Origin: Pseudogymnoascus destructans
Taxonomy: Eukaryota > Ascomycota > Leotiomycetes > Thelebolales > Thelebolaceae
Direction of reading: 5' to 3'
Length of the DNA stretch: 64,000 nt
NCBI RefSeq assembly: GCF_001641265.1
Contig: NW_020167548.1
Coordinates: 124,001-188,000 of the forward strand
In this document: piece by piece, positions 1 through 10,121 of the stretch
Position numbering within the stretch: position 1 is the stretch's first letter
Layout: each line of letters opens with the position of its first letter
The notes under the pieces: generated by a model
The model's database searches: none
Told to the model about the DNA's origin: nothing
The model's input: only the letters and a program-made list of their open reading frames with translations
Position numbers and translations under genes: made by a program

Positions 1-235
1 GAAAAGTCAGTGAGTTGCTAACCTCTGACTTATCCCTGAGTTCTCAGACTCAACATTTAACATTTGTTACAACTTGTCTAAACCACTCCACTACATCATA
101 CACTTGATTGCCGCGTTGTGGAATAGTCTAAGCTACAACCCTTTGGCTCTGTTTTCTAAGACAGTGTGTTGTCTTAGTAAATTCATCCCTTCCTTGGGTG
201 GCTAGATTCTCACATCTGGTGCACCCACCATTACA
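1..235. repeat. 3' part of an LTR, continuing off the left edge
   Basis: This stretch matches the last ~228 bp of the solo LTR ending at 1762, differing by a few substitutions and a 7-bp duplication (aacattt). It ends in TTACA at 235, exactly where the solo LTR ends. The protease reading frame of the minus-strand element stops abruptly at this boundary, so the LTR, or a whole element whose rest lies off the window, inserted into the protease region. If so, the first bases after it (ttttg, 236-240) would be one target-site copy. The other end is not visible. Confidence 0.75.
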
Positions 236-396
236 TTTTGCCACTAAGTGGGATATGAGGTTGGCGGTTGTGCCGCTGTCAACGAGCGCGCGAAGGGGTC
301 ACCACGCTTCCACTCCTCGTACGTTGACAAGAATCGACAGGCTGTTCTTCCCCTGGGTAACCGCTCCATCCATCGGGATTTGGATAGAGGGCCCTA

Positions 397-403
397 GTTT
401 TTT
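397..403 (-). promoter_or_regulatory. Predicted -1 ribosomal frameshift heptamer A AAA AAC at the gag stop
   Basis: On the minus strand the gag frame reads CCA AAA AAC TAG. This is a canonical X XXY YYZ slippery site with the gag stop codon immediately 3'. Slipping by one base continues as KKLGP and leads into the protease frame. The element at 20.1 kb has the same arrangement. I did not identify a downstream pseudoknot by eye. Confidence 0.7.
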
Positions 404-821
404 GGTTGCAGGATGCCTTTTAGCTGGCTCCCCTGCTGTACCACTCGGATGCACTGCGCACCCTCGCCGTTCCTTAAGAAACACTGAGCGGTGCGGTGTC
501 CCTCCTTTCCACAATGGAAACAGAGGTTGTTGTCCCTTCGCCGCTTCTCTTCCTCATCTGAGAGACGCGAGCGCTTCACTCCCGCTCTTTCTCCGCTTCG
601 ACTTCCCTGGTGGGGGTGCGAACCCCTCTTGTGAGGATTCTCCCCCCTCTTTTCTTCCTTGTGGTCCTTCTGACCCCCCTTTTCCTGGCCCTTTGGTAGG
701 TTGGCTTGTTCAAACTGGGAGGCGAGCGCTATAAGGGCGCTTCGCATCCGCGGAATCTTAGGATAAGTGATTACCCTCAAGCGTAGATCGGGCCGGAGCT
801 TTGCGAGGAAGTGCTGAACTC

Positions 822-1767
822 GATGTTGTCATACTGACATTCGTTGCACTCAGTTTGCTATCAAACTCAAGAGCAAACTTAGAAATCTCCTCCTCAAACC
901 TACAAGTCACCATACATATCTTGGCTTATCACACCAACAACAGAAGCAATACTACTCAACGATTGCTGCAAACTCTTCTACTACATCTGTTTATGCTACA
1001 TACATCACGGCATATCATTTGAACACTCATTGAACAAGTTATTAAGAAAATCTCCTCCTTAAGGGGGTGGGCCAATACTACCACATGGCATATCTCTACC
1101 AACTAGAGGCCTAGGAACATGAACGATAGCTCTAGAAGCTTCTACAACCCTCTATGATTCATTACACGTCATCGCTCCTTAGTTACCCACAAGATTGGTT
1201 AAGTTATGACATAATTTATCTATAGGTACTCTGACCTTGGACCTCCTTTTCACTTCCTATAGGCTAGGAACCCAAGAGATGGTTCTATGGGATTCTCTTA
1301 CGTTCACTACATGATTAGCAAGCTAGTTGTGGGTCGCACTTGATTTCTAATACATTTACCAAGCCTGGTTAGTCATGGAAAGTCATGGAAAATGAGAGAA
1401 CTACACTCCTTTGGCATAAATAGGATTGCCCTTTCCTTAAGAAAGGGCAAGCAGGCAATACAGTAAATCGACTAGCACATACTTCTACGTCTTTTCCAAG
1501 CTTCCAAGCATTGATCTTGTTATTCTCTGTTTTTGAAAAGTCAGTGAGGTGCTAACCTCTGACTTACCCCTGAGTTCTCAGACTCAACATTTGTTGCAAC
1601 TTGTCTAGACCACTTCACCACATCATACACCTGATTGCTGCGTTGTGGAATAGTCTAAGCTACAACCCTTTGGCTCTGTTTCCTAAGACAGTGTGTTGTC
1701 TTAGTAAATTCATCCCTTCCTTGGGTGGCTAGATTCTCATATCTGGTGCACCCACCATTACAGATGT
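822..1767. mobile_element. Solo LTR with 5-bp target duplication, inserted in gag
   Basis: The LTR is 827-1762 (936 bp), beginning TGTCA and ending TTACA. It is flanked by perfect direct repeats GATGT at 822-826 and 1763-1767. Removing the LTR and one repeat (941 bp) makes the two gag pieces collinear and in frame, so the insertion is the only break in gag there. A solo LTR is the usual product of LTR-LTR recombination that deletes the internal region. No internal coding sequence is present. Its strand is not determined. Confidence 0.9.
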
Positions 1768-2589
1768 TCTTCACTGTATGCCTTCAACTCCCCCTCTAAC
1801 GTCTCGAGGTAGGTCGCAAAGGTTTGCGCAGACTGTCCGGGTCGCTGGCGCGCCTCCTCGTATTTGATCGCTGTCGAGAGGCCCCGATTAACTGGATCCT
1901 CAACGAGGTCAAGAAGGAACTTCTTGAACCCCTTCCAAGTCTTCTGGAAGTCAGGTTCCTTCTCGTGTCGAAGCCATGCGTCTCGAGGTTCGCCCTCGAG
2001 CCACATTGCCGCTAAGTTGCAGCGGAGCTCGTCTGATTTATTCAGACTTGGCTCCAACCGAAAGCTTAATTCGCAGCTTGTGACGAATTCCGAGTGCTCT
2101 CTGACCGTTCTTCCCTTGTATGGGGCGATCTGCCGGGGTCTTATGCTCTTCGGCAGTCCCCCGTAAGAGACGGAGCTGGATGATGCGACACTTTGGTCGT
2201 CGACGGGGAGGCCTGGCGATAGAACTTCCGCAACGTCCCCGTCTTCCAACCGCTTCCTTAGCCGCTCAATTCGCTCGGCCGCCTCCTTGAGCTGGAGCTT
2301 CGCGAGGAGTTCTTCCTCGATGGCCTGGGCAGTTGCTAGCTGGGCCTCGATCCCTTGCTGACTTTCAGCTGGCGGCAGAGACGCTGCTTCGCGACTGCCG
2401 CTTCCTTCAGTGTCTGCGGTCTGAGTGCGGGTGTGTGGCGGCATGGTTTCGGCTTCCCTGGCGGAATACTGTAGTCTTTTCTGGTTCTTCTTTGACTTCC
2501 CTAACTGGGCTACTCTTCCTAATCGTAGGAATGATGGAGCATTCAGAATGTAAAGGATTTCTTGGCGAGTAGGGCAGTGGGAAGTCACG

Positions 2590-2763
2590 GGATGGAATAT
2601 ATGTAGAATCCTGGTCTATTGATACGAAGACTGAACGCTGACCACCCTCCGAAGGTCCGCGTTCCTACTATATAGTTCTACGTTTATTGTCCGGACCGAC
2701 ATGCCTCCGTCTTGGCACTGAAGGGCACGTGAGTATTGCCCGCACGTGATTCGGTTCGTGACA
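2590..2763 (-). repeat. Candidate 5' LTR of the minus-strand gag element
   Basis: Upstream of gag on the minus strand the sequence opens with TGTCACGAACCG at 2763 and runs about 170 bp before the gag frame. The position and the TGT start suit a short LTR. No second copy is in the window and I could not fix the inner end, so this is tentative. A CA/TA microsatellite lies just outside (2764-2788). Confidence 0.35.
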
Positions 2764-2804
2764 CATGCACACACATATATATATATCACGATCTGCATCT
2801 GCAT

Positions 2805-3480
2805 GGTTAGGGTCATTCTTCTGTAACACGCAACTCCATCTTCTATTGGCATATTCCCAAGGCAACACTGGAAGCCTCCGCATTCGGCCAATATCAACCC
2901 CCAAAACCACCCTCCATCGAAGGCAAAGCCTTCCGCTTCAAGCCTCGCATCGACTGGCCCGCTGCTGCACGCAGCGAGCTCGGCTTTTGCGACTCCTCCT
3001 TCCTGCACCCCGTCTTCGTGGTGCGCAAGCTAGGCCACGACCGCGCTGAAATGGTCTCTCTGACCTCGACCCGGGACGATGCCGTTGATCCGCGGAACTA
3101 CCTACAGATCGCGACGCCGAACAGGATGAATAAGCAGACTGGTCCCAAGCTCAACCTCGTCAATACCCCAGGATGCGTGACGCAGCTGACGAAGACCAGC
3201 TGGGTGCGCTTAGACAAGTGCCGCGAGGTACCACTTGATATTTTGTAGGGGTGGATGAGGGATGATGGCGTGCAATATATGCTGCGCAAGGAGTCGAGGT
3301 AGAAGTTCTATCGGTTCGTGAGGCGCGCCGAGTCAGGGTGGATTAATGATAGGGAGGAGGAACAGTTCCCCTCGGCGCAGTTTCAGTTCGCCACAGTATG
3401 GCTCGTCTCAGTTCTCTTCGCCGCAATTCACGTTGCCGCGCACTCCACCACGCACCCCATCGCCGTTCCCGATATATGAG
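2805..3480 (+). pseudogene. Decayed remnant of an unidentified fungal gene
   Basis: One frame stays protein-like from about 2805 and includes the segments IFYWHIPKATLEASAFGQYQ and FLHPVFVVRKLG. It is broken by TAG codons at 3246-3248 and 3300-3302, and continues in frame for a while after each (GWMRDDGVQYMLRKESR, then KFYRFVRRAESGW). Further down a Ser/Pro-rich frame (about 3350-3480) looks like a low-complexity tail displaced by a frameshift. There is no start codon and the 5' side abuts the retroelement debris, so the gene was probably truncated by insertion and then decayed. I do not recognise the family. Confidence 0.5.
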
Positions 3481-4107
3481 ATGCCAGCAGACAACTTTCC
3501 TGAGGTTGGAAAACCGATTCCCAGGATGGAGCGGCCTGAATGCTGTGGAGGGCGATGCTTTCCTCGACCCTCGTCACTGCAATCGACCGGGTGCACCGAT
3601 GCCGATGCCGACACCGAAGGAGAGGAAGAGCTTGGATGTCGACGAGTTAGTAAAGGCCCTGAGAGATGGAAGGAAGGGTAGATCAGCTGCACAATGCGCT
3701 GAGCCTCTTGCAAATCGTCTCTCAGTCTGGCTGTCGGCAGAATCAGAGAACCGAAGCGTGGGATATCCTTTGAAGAAGGAGAGAGCCTTTGGTGACGGAG
3801 GAGCCTTTGAAGGAGTTGGGAGCCTGTGAAGAAGGAGCATTGTATCAACACTGGACCGTATTTCTTTCTGTTATATCATCAACCAAGGCCGAGGAAACAT
3901 TTATTAGAGGACAGTCATTTCTAGAATTGGCTCTCGGTAACAGGGATCTGGCGTTTTGATTACTTAGTTAGCTAGATCTTGAGTTGAATGATTATAGTCA
4001 TATACTTCCACACATTCTGTGTTTAATTACCCACTGTGCATCATTGTAACGTCCTGATATCGTTTTATAACCTGCCTATTATAGGACAACCGAGTACAAA
4101 ATACATA

Positions 4108-5292
4108 TTATTCGCGGGGCACTGGTGTCCCAACATTTGAACCAGACTCGGTGCCATTAACAACCCTCCTCTTCTTCTTCTTTTTCCTTGGCACGACCGC
4201 TGGTTTTGCGCCGTAGTTGCCGAGGGCGAGATGTGTGCCGCATGTAAGACAAATCGCGCCTTCGGGGGGCGAGCAGAATACTACGCATGTTAGCGGTGCC
4301 TTCTATGTATGAGGGGAAGGGCGTACTGCTTAGGCAAATGCTGCATACAAACCCAACGTCCACCACATTCCTGTGGCAGAAGCAAGCCGCTCTGAAGTCC
4401 ACTACCTCCTGTGTTGGAGATATCAGATGCGTTCGCGCGCTCTGGTCCGGAAGGAAGCCGAGCATAAGGGATTGAAGGAGGCCTTGAGGGTTGCGTAGTT
4501 GCATGTAGGTTCCATTCGTGGCGTCGGAAGCCTGTTGCAGGAACACAGTATCTCCTGACAACTTGAGAATATCGATTGGGATCCGCAGTCGTTGGGCCGC
4601 GAATGTGGTGTTCATGATGGGGATGTATTGATGTGCTAAGTCTCCTGATACTGAGATGACGAGAATGCGACACAGGAGCCCTCGGGGGACATCATCTGTG
4701 GGATTCTCACCTCCGTCGGGATGGGACTTGCCGCTGGAAGAGACACCGGACTCGTTGTAAGTCACTGTGGCCTTGTTCGAGTATGAAAGCGCGAGGGTCA
4801 GAGCCCCAGCCATTTGAGTAGTGGTTGTGGAGGAGACGTCTTCTGTAGTCGTCGAGTCGATGAGCTCTCGCAAGGAAGTGAGAAGGTCGTGCTCGATAAG
4901 AGAAAATGGGCGGTACTTGTTCGCATCGTTTGGGGCCTTGGTCATGCGATCATACCCATCGGTCATCACTGTATCTTCTCCAGCCCCGCGCGCATTGGGA
5001 GGGCGGGGGTAGAGCCATGCCGCACGATGGCTGTGGCTCGCGACAACTGCCACCTGGTTGGCATTGTTGAAGGCTAGATGGGCATTTATGAATACCATAA
5101 GATTAGCGACGGCTTTGGAAAGAGGTAGGGTGTCATGGAGGAGCGCCCAGGCGTGTGGATTCGTGTCGAGAACGATTGTTAGAAGTGATGGGGACTCCTC
5201 TGGCGAAGGGTTAGTACTGGCACCCACCCAGAAAGGAATATAGTACCAGTTATGGTCCGCTCATAGTGATCAGATCCATCAACGGCGTTCAT
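4108..5292 (-). CDS. TFB4: TFIIH core subunit Tfb4 (p34)
   Basis: Tfb4 is a core subunit of TFIIH, acting in RNA polymerase II initiation and nucleotide excision repair; it pairs with Ssl1/p44. The model has three exons (5292-5247, 5199-4327, 4280-4108) and gives 363 residues. The introns are 47 and 46 bp and have TACTAAC or GCTAAC branch signals. The N-terminal ~240 residues carry the von Willebrand A-like fold sequence (SLLTIVLDTNPHAWALL) with an acidic/Ser-Thr insertion near residues 120-170. The C-terminus is a cysteine-rich zinc-binding segment (CFCHR...CSIC...CLTCGTH) followed by a lysine-rich tail. Without the second splice the frame loses the last zinc cysteines, so splicing is needed. 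The ATG at 5292 opens the conserved MNAVDGSDHYE start. It is divergent from the UCS gene. Confidence 0.93.
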
Positions 5293-5746
5293 GGTGACTT
5301 GGAGCCTTGAGGCCTGTCCTGTAGGAGGATCCGCAAACAGATTCCAAGCCGACTTCAGGCTGTCCACGAGGGTTGCCGTGGCTCAGAGCCGTTTCGTCGA
5401 CTACTTTTTAGTTTCTCTCATATGGCATCCGGGGATTGTAAATAGATTAATAGGTCGCAAGAACGTTATATCGTCAAAATTGGTTCCGTCGCCTGCGACA
5501 GCCATGCAATCTTGATTTGCATGCGTAGAGCGCGACTTTTTGGACTTTTTGGAGAGGCGACCGCGAATTTCCATTTCCGGACCCCAGTCAGCCATCGCCT
5601 TGATGACGCCCTGGCATGTGACTAAAGAGCTACGATAAGAGGGGCAGAAAGTGCCCCGCCATATTCGCCCATCATCTTAATTCTCTCTCTCTCCTTTGTA
5701 TCCCTTCATATCAACTATGGACCTTACATAAAGCAGCAATCGGAAT
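5293..5746. promoter_or_regulatory. Divergent intergenic region, TFB4 / UCS chaperone
   Basis: These 454 bp separate the two start codons and must hold both promoters. I saw no gene or clear motif in them, apart from a CT-rich run (5680-5695) shortly before the plus-strand start, typical of fungal transcription starts. Confidence 0.5.
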
Positions 5747-7964
5747 ATGTCTGATGCAGCTACTCCCCCGCCGCGGCAACCCACCGTCAAGGCTGGGCCA
5801 AATGTCGACTTTAGCAGATCCGAATCAGTTAGTGATGAGGTTCTGGTTGTGCTCGCCGGTCTCGTCGAGGGTGGGCAGGATGACGACGAGACATGCCTTA
5901 CTCTCGATGCGTTAACACGTCTCTTGAGCAGAGACGACAAGAGTAATCCCCCGGTGGGAGAAGAGCTGGCGCCTCTCATCGATGCCGACTGTTTCGACAC
6001 CCTTGCCGCCTATCTGGATATGAGACAAGGAGATGCCATACGGGGACATGCAACCATGACACTCTCAGCATATCTTAAAGCTTCTGGTGAGCAGGGTGTC
6101 AATTTCCTAACTCAATTTTTCAAGGAAAAAGTGCAGAAGGGCACATATGACGACTTCATCATCGCATTCTCAGTTGCGGCGTGTACATTTCCAGTCATAC
6201 CAGATGTGTCTGCTGAGCTCTTCCTTAGCCCTGGGTTTGTCTATGGCCTGGGCCCTTTAATAAAGAGAAAATGGAAGAGCAAGAAAGTGGAACAGGCGTG
6301 TCTTGATATGCTCAATGTCGCTTGCATGCATGGTGCTTGCCGCGAGGCAATTCAGAAGTACTGCACGGAATGGCTGGAGGAGATCGTGGTCGAGGCGCCT
6401 AAGGCTATAGACGACTTGCATAAGTCGGACAGATATGCTGTTGTTGAGGATGGGCCTCTTCAGCAGCGCCTGCATACACCTGCCGTCAGGAATTTGGCTG
6501 CTGTTATATTGGCCAAGCTCCAGGTAAGCTACCTGCATTACTGTATCCAAACATGACAAGTAGATAAGCTAACTCGGTCTCCAGGCTGTCCCGTCGGCTC
6601 CAGCAGCTGATTCGAAAGAAAAAATACAGCCAGCAGTGACAAACATCGACGAACTAACAGATATCTTCAATCAATACCTTACCACTAGCGACGAGTCGCT
6701 CCACAAAGGTTCAATAGAAGGCCTTGCATACGCCTCTTTGCAACCGGTGGTAAAGGAGAAGATTGCCAATGACCCAGCATTTCTCAAGAGCATACTTCAT
6801 GTTCTCGAGACCAGCCCTCCAAAGTCTTCTACTACCTATGGAGGCCTTTCCATCCTCGTCAACCTCACCACCTACCTCCCGTCGCTAACAGAAGAGCAAA
6901 AACGCATAACTCAACTGAAAGCCTACGCCAATGCCTCTCGCCTATCTCATGAGGCAGACCCTCTAAATAGTGATGCTCATGTCGCCGCCAGGTGCAATGC
7001 CGTTTTCAAGGCAGAGGCTATACCTGTCCTTGTGTCTCACTCTGTACAAGGCTCTTTGGCATCCCTAAAGCTCATCGTCCAGATTCTGCTGTCCATATCC
7101 CGCTCTTCCGAACTACGCGGGCGTATTGCACAGCAAGGCGGAGTGAAGCTACTATTACAAGCATACAACCAATTTCCCGAGACCGACCAAAACGCTAAGA
7201 GGACGACAGCGCATGCGCTTGCGAGAATTCTCATATCCACGAATCCAATCCACATCTTTGGTGGCTCAAATCCGCATCCACTCAATCTAGCGATCCGGCC
7301 ACTCATATCTCTCCTATCTGATGATCCAACGACTGAGATACGGGATTTGCTCCCTGCGTTCGAAGCGCTCCTTGCGCTCACGAACCTCGCGTCTGTCGAC
7401 AACGATGCGCGAGATCCCATTATCCGTGATGGTTGGTCTAGTATCGACGAGCTCCTCTTGTCGAACAACACTCTGGTTACACGAGCTTCAGTGGAATTGG
7501 TCTGCAATCTGATGGAGAGCCCCATCGGCGTCGCTAAGTTTGCGGACGGGAGCAAACAGGCTAGCAATAGACTGCACATTCTACTTGCTCTGGCTGATTC
7601 GGAGGACCTCGCGACTCGGCGAGCTGCAGGCGGTGCGCTAGCCAGCTTGACGCAGTGGGATACTGCCGTTACTGCTATTCTGGGACGCGAGCGTGGTGTA
7701 GCTATATTGCTTAAGTTGTGCAAGGAGGATGAAGAAGATTTGAGGCACAGGGGAGTCGTGTGTGTGTCGAACATGTTGAATGCACCGGGAGATGGAGCCG
7801 AGAAGGCCGCTGCGAAAGTGAAAGAGGCGGATGGTGTGGAGGCGCTCAAAGAGTGCGCGAGGAAGAGTCGGAACCAAGAGGTCTTGGAAATAGCAGTAGA
7901 AGCGCTGCAAAAGCTGCTGGGGGATAGTGGCACGAAGTCACTTCAATTGGCGGCGGCTGCATAA
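5747..7964 (+). CDS. SHE4: UCS-domain myosin chaperone (UNC-45/Cro1/She4 family)
   Basis: UCS proteins bind myosin motor domains and help them fold, and are needed for actin-based transport, endocytosis and cytokinesis. There are two exons, 5747-6523 and 6585-7964, with a 61-bp intron (GTAAGC...CTAAC...CAG) in phase 0, giving 718 residues. The protein is almost entirely alpha-helical, with armadillo-like repeats. The C-terminal half carries the conserved UCS features (an Arg/Ala-rich helix near ATRRAAGGALASLTQWD, about residues 610-630). Unlike animal UNC-45 it lacks an N-terminal TPR domain, as fungal members do. The gene symbol follows the yeast homologue; fungal names differ (Cro1, Rng3). 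Confidence 0.88.
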
Positions 7965-8074
7965 CCTGGGTCTGGAGCCAGGGAATTTGATCAAGCGTAA
8001 AGGGGTGGTAGGCATGTTGTCATAGTAGTTATTTATCTTGTCCTCTTTGTCTATATTATACATCAACGAGACAA

Positions 8075-9943
8075 TTATGCATCGCTTGTTGGCTTCACAC
8101 CCTCAACTGCACCAGTTGCGATGATACCCTCTGCATCAGCCACATCTGCGCCCAGCTTCTCTTCCACCCCCCCCCTTACATCCGTAACTAGGATTTCTGG
8201 CAGAGGCTCATGCTCATCAATCCTCGATAACACGGCAACACCCTCTACGTGCCCGGTTTGGGGGAAAAAGTCGAACCCTCTGATGCTCTCAATCTTATAC
8301 CTCCTGCCCAACCCTCCATGCCCATCCTTTCCATTAACGTACCCGTGTACCATAACACCCACATCACGAGCTTGCGTGTGAACATTACAGCTCACATAGA
8401 CCACTCTCCTTGGGCCGAAGCTGAGTAACTGTCTGAGGAAACTATCATCACAGCCTTTTCTCGGCGGGTCAATTACCACCACCGTTTCGTCGGCTGGGTA
8501 TGTAACGGATTTGAAGAGTTCAGGAGCGTCGGCGGCGAGAAAGGAGGCTTTGGACTCGGGGATATTGTTGAGAGATGCGTTCTTGGAGGCGAAATCAATG
8601 GAGATGTCGATTCCGGTGCTAGATTCGAAGAGGGAGGAGAGGGTGATGGTGAAGAGGCCAGAGCCGGAATAGGCGTCGATTAGATACTTGACTGGCAGTT
8701 CGCTCGAGGAAACGGGGGGGATAATGTTTTCGCGGATGTACTGTGTAAATGGTGGGAGGATAGAGTTGTTGTTCTGGAAGAAAGCACCAGCGGGGTTTGT
8801 GAAAGTGAAGTCCTCAATGTATTCGGTTGAGGTGGCGTTATTGTCAGTGATGCATGTTTTGAGATCTGTAGTCTCGGTGCCCTCGACTGGGACAGCGATT
8901 GTGTTCTCCGGGATGGGCGACGGGAGTTCGGAGTTGGGCACTCGCTGAGTGGACTCGCGGAGCAGAATCGTAGCACCACGCTTGTACTTGTCCAGCTCGA
9001 CGGCTACGCGGGCGCGCTCGCTCTTCATTCCCTTTCTAACGGCGTCAGTGCCGATCGGACAGTCCTCAATGTCCAGAGTTATGCGGCGATTCTTCTGCAT
9101 GAAGCCAATCTCTGGGGTCTTCTCGAATTCCTTCTTAATGCCTGCCCTTGCATCGGCGCGACTCCTATATCCTGGCGGCCCGTCAAAATGGGGCGTGAGC
9201 TTCGTGCGGTAGTTGTATTGTAATGGACTGCCCATCGTATTTAGAACAGCGGGTACCAGCTCTGTTGGAATATGTGAGAAGTTCTTGTAAGCTTTTTCGA
9301 CGATGGACTTCTTGTGGTCTAGTTGAGCGGGGTAATCAAGCATCTGGAATTGGCAGCCCGAGCATTTGGAGAAATACTGGCAGCCAATTCGACTATCGTC
9401 TCGGAGTGGTGATGGCTCGACGACACTGAGGAAATCGGCGAGAGAGTAGTGGTGCTTCTCAAAATGCTTGATGACTTTGACTCGCGCAATGTCGCCTGGT
9501 GCCGTGAATGGGACGACGTAAATCTGGTCTGAGCCAGGGGCTACAGCCAACCCATCGCCCGTAGATGATATCTCCAACACTTTCACATCGAGTTCTGTGA
9601 ATGGTGCTGGTAGGCTCGTCTTCGATTCTGACTCGCCCTCTGCGATGCTAGCTTCGCCATGCTTGGGGTCTTCCAGTCGCTGCCTCGAAAAGAGGTCCGT
9701 CACATCTGCCAACAACACCTCTTCTGTTGATCCTTCCTTGACTGGTTTTTGTTTTTGTGTCTTCTGCCTCTTATTTCCACGGCCGCCTTGGTTCCCGCGA
9801 CCACCTTGGTGGTCTCTCTTGCGATTCTCGGCGCCCGCCGGCGCAATCTTTCGTTCAATCTCCATTGACCGGTAATTAAATTGTCTTACCGTCCTCAATG
9901 GTATAAACAGATTCCTAGAAATTGCCCTGGAAAGCTTGTACAT
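8075..9943 (-). CDS. TRM2: tRNA (uracil-5-)-methyltransferase, TrmA/Trm2 family
   Basis: Trm2 makes 5-methyluridine at position 54 of tRNA from S-adenosylmethionine. The gene is an uninterrupted 622-residue frame. The N-terminus (MYKLSRAISRNLFIPLRTV) is basic and hydroxylated like a mitochondrial presequence, while the next Met (M27) would give a cytosolic/nuclear form, so dual targeting by alternative starts is possible. A Gly/Arg-rich linker follows. Next come a TRAM-like segment (about 120-185) and a cysteine cluster (CQYFSKCSGCQFQ) resembling the Fe-S motif of RumA relatives. The methyltransferase domain has the AdoMet loop (DAYSGSGLFT), the DPPRKGC motif (about 491-498) and the catalytic cysteine in YVSCN (about 515). 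It is divergent from MRPS5. Confidence 0.92.
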   Translation of the reverse strand: MYKLSRAISRNLFIPLRTVRQFNYRSMEIERKIAPAGAENRKRDHQGGRGNQGGRGNKRQKTQKQKPVKEGSTEEVLLADVTDLFSRQRLEDPKHGEASIAEGESESKTSLPAPFTELDVKVLEISSTGDGLAVAPGSDQIYVVPFTAPGDIARVKVIKHFEKHHYSLADFLSVVEPSPLRDDSRIGCQYFSKCSGCQFQMLDYPAQLDHKKSIVEKAYKNFSHIPTELVPAVLNTMGSPLQYNYRTKLTPHFDGPPGYRSRADARAGIKKEFEKTPEIGFMQKNRRITLDIEDCPIGTDAVRKGMKSERARVAVELDKYKRGATILLRESTQRVPNSELPSPIPENTIAVPVEGTETTDLKTCITDNNATSTEYIEDFTFTNPAGAFFQNNNSILPPFTQYIRENIIPPVSSSELPVKYLIDAYSGSGLFTITLSSLFESSTGIDISIDFASKNASLNNIPESKASFLAADAPELFKSVTYPADETVVVIDPPRKGCDDSFLRQLLSFGPRRVVYVSCNVHTQARDVGVMVHGYVNGKDGHGGLGRRYKIESIRGFDFFPQTGHVEGVAVLSRIDEHEPLPEILVTDVRGGVEEKLGADVADAEGIIATGAVEGVKPTSDA

Positions 9944-10121
9944 TGAGAGTTGAATATCGAATCAGAGTACATCTATTTCAAAATAATTTCGAGGCCAATT
10001 CGGCGCCGGATAAACATTGTTGCGGCAACTTAAATTTATCGCCAAAGGTACGGCGGCTGTAACAACCTCGTATACTCAGGGAGGAAGCCGAGAAAAAAAG
10101 CCGCCTCATACCGCGGTGTTC
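9944..10121. promoter_or_regulatory. Short bidirectional promoter region, TRM2 / MRPS5
   Basis: Only 178 bp separate the two start codons. Both products serve translation and probably act wholly or partly in mitochondria. The open frame continues upstream of the MRPS5 ATG to about 10017, but only from a TTG, so that part was not included. Confidence 0.45.

Larger units (their letters stand above)
236..2588 (-). pseudogene. Interrupted gag and start of pol (protease) of a Ty3/gypsy-type retrotransposon
   Basis: Gag begins near the Met at 2444 (the open frame reaches 2588). It runs to 1763, is cut by the solo LTR at 827-1762, and resumes in the same frame from 821 to a TAG at 394-396. The downstream part has a CX2CX4HX4C zinc knuckle (CFHCGKEGHRTAQC, about 522-481). 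The gag stop directly follows the heptamer A AAA AAC (397-403). The -1 frame opened there continues to a protease motif, ALVDSGTTANLIS (about 286-248). A TGA at 299-301, just before the protease motif, breaks that frame, and the LTR at 1-235 removes the rest of pol. It is dead as it stands. The gag differs from that of the element at 20.1-27.1 kb, so it belongs to another family. Confidence 0.85.

Noticed and set aside
198..734. 178-codon plus-strand frame
   Set aside because: It is the complement of the gag zinc-knuckle and protease region; composition is not protein-like and it crosses the LTR boundary.
7037..7933. 298-codon minus-strand frame in the UCS gene
   Set aside because: Shadow of a codon-biased real gene; Ser/Ala/Arg-rich with no domain.
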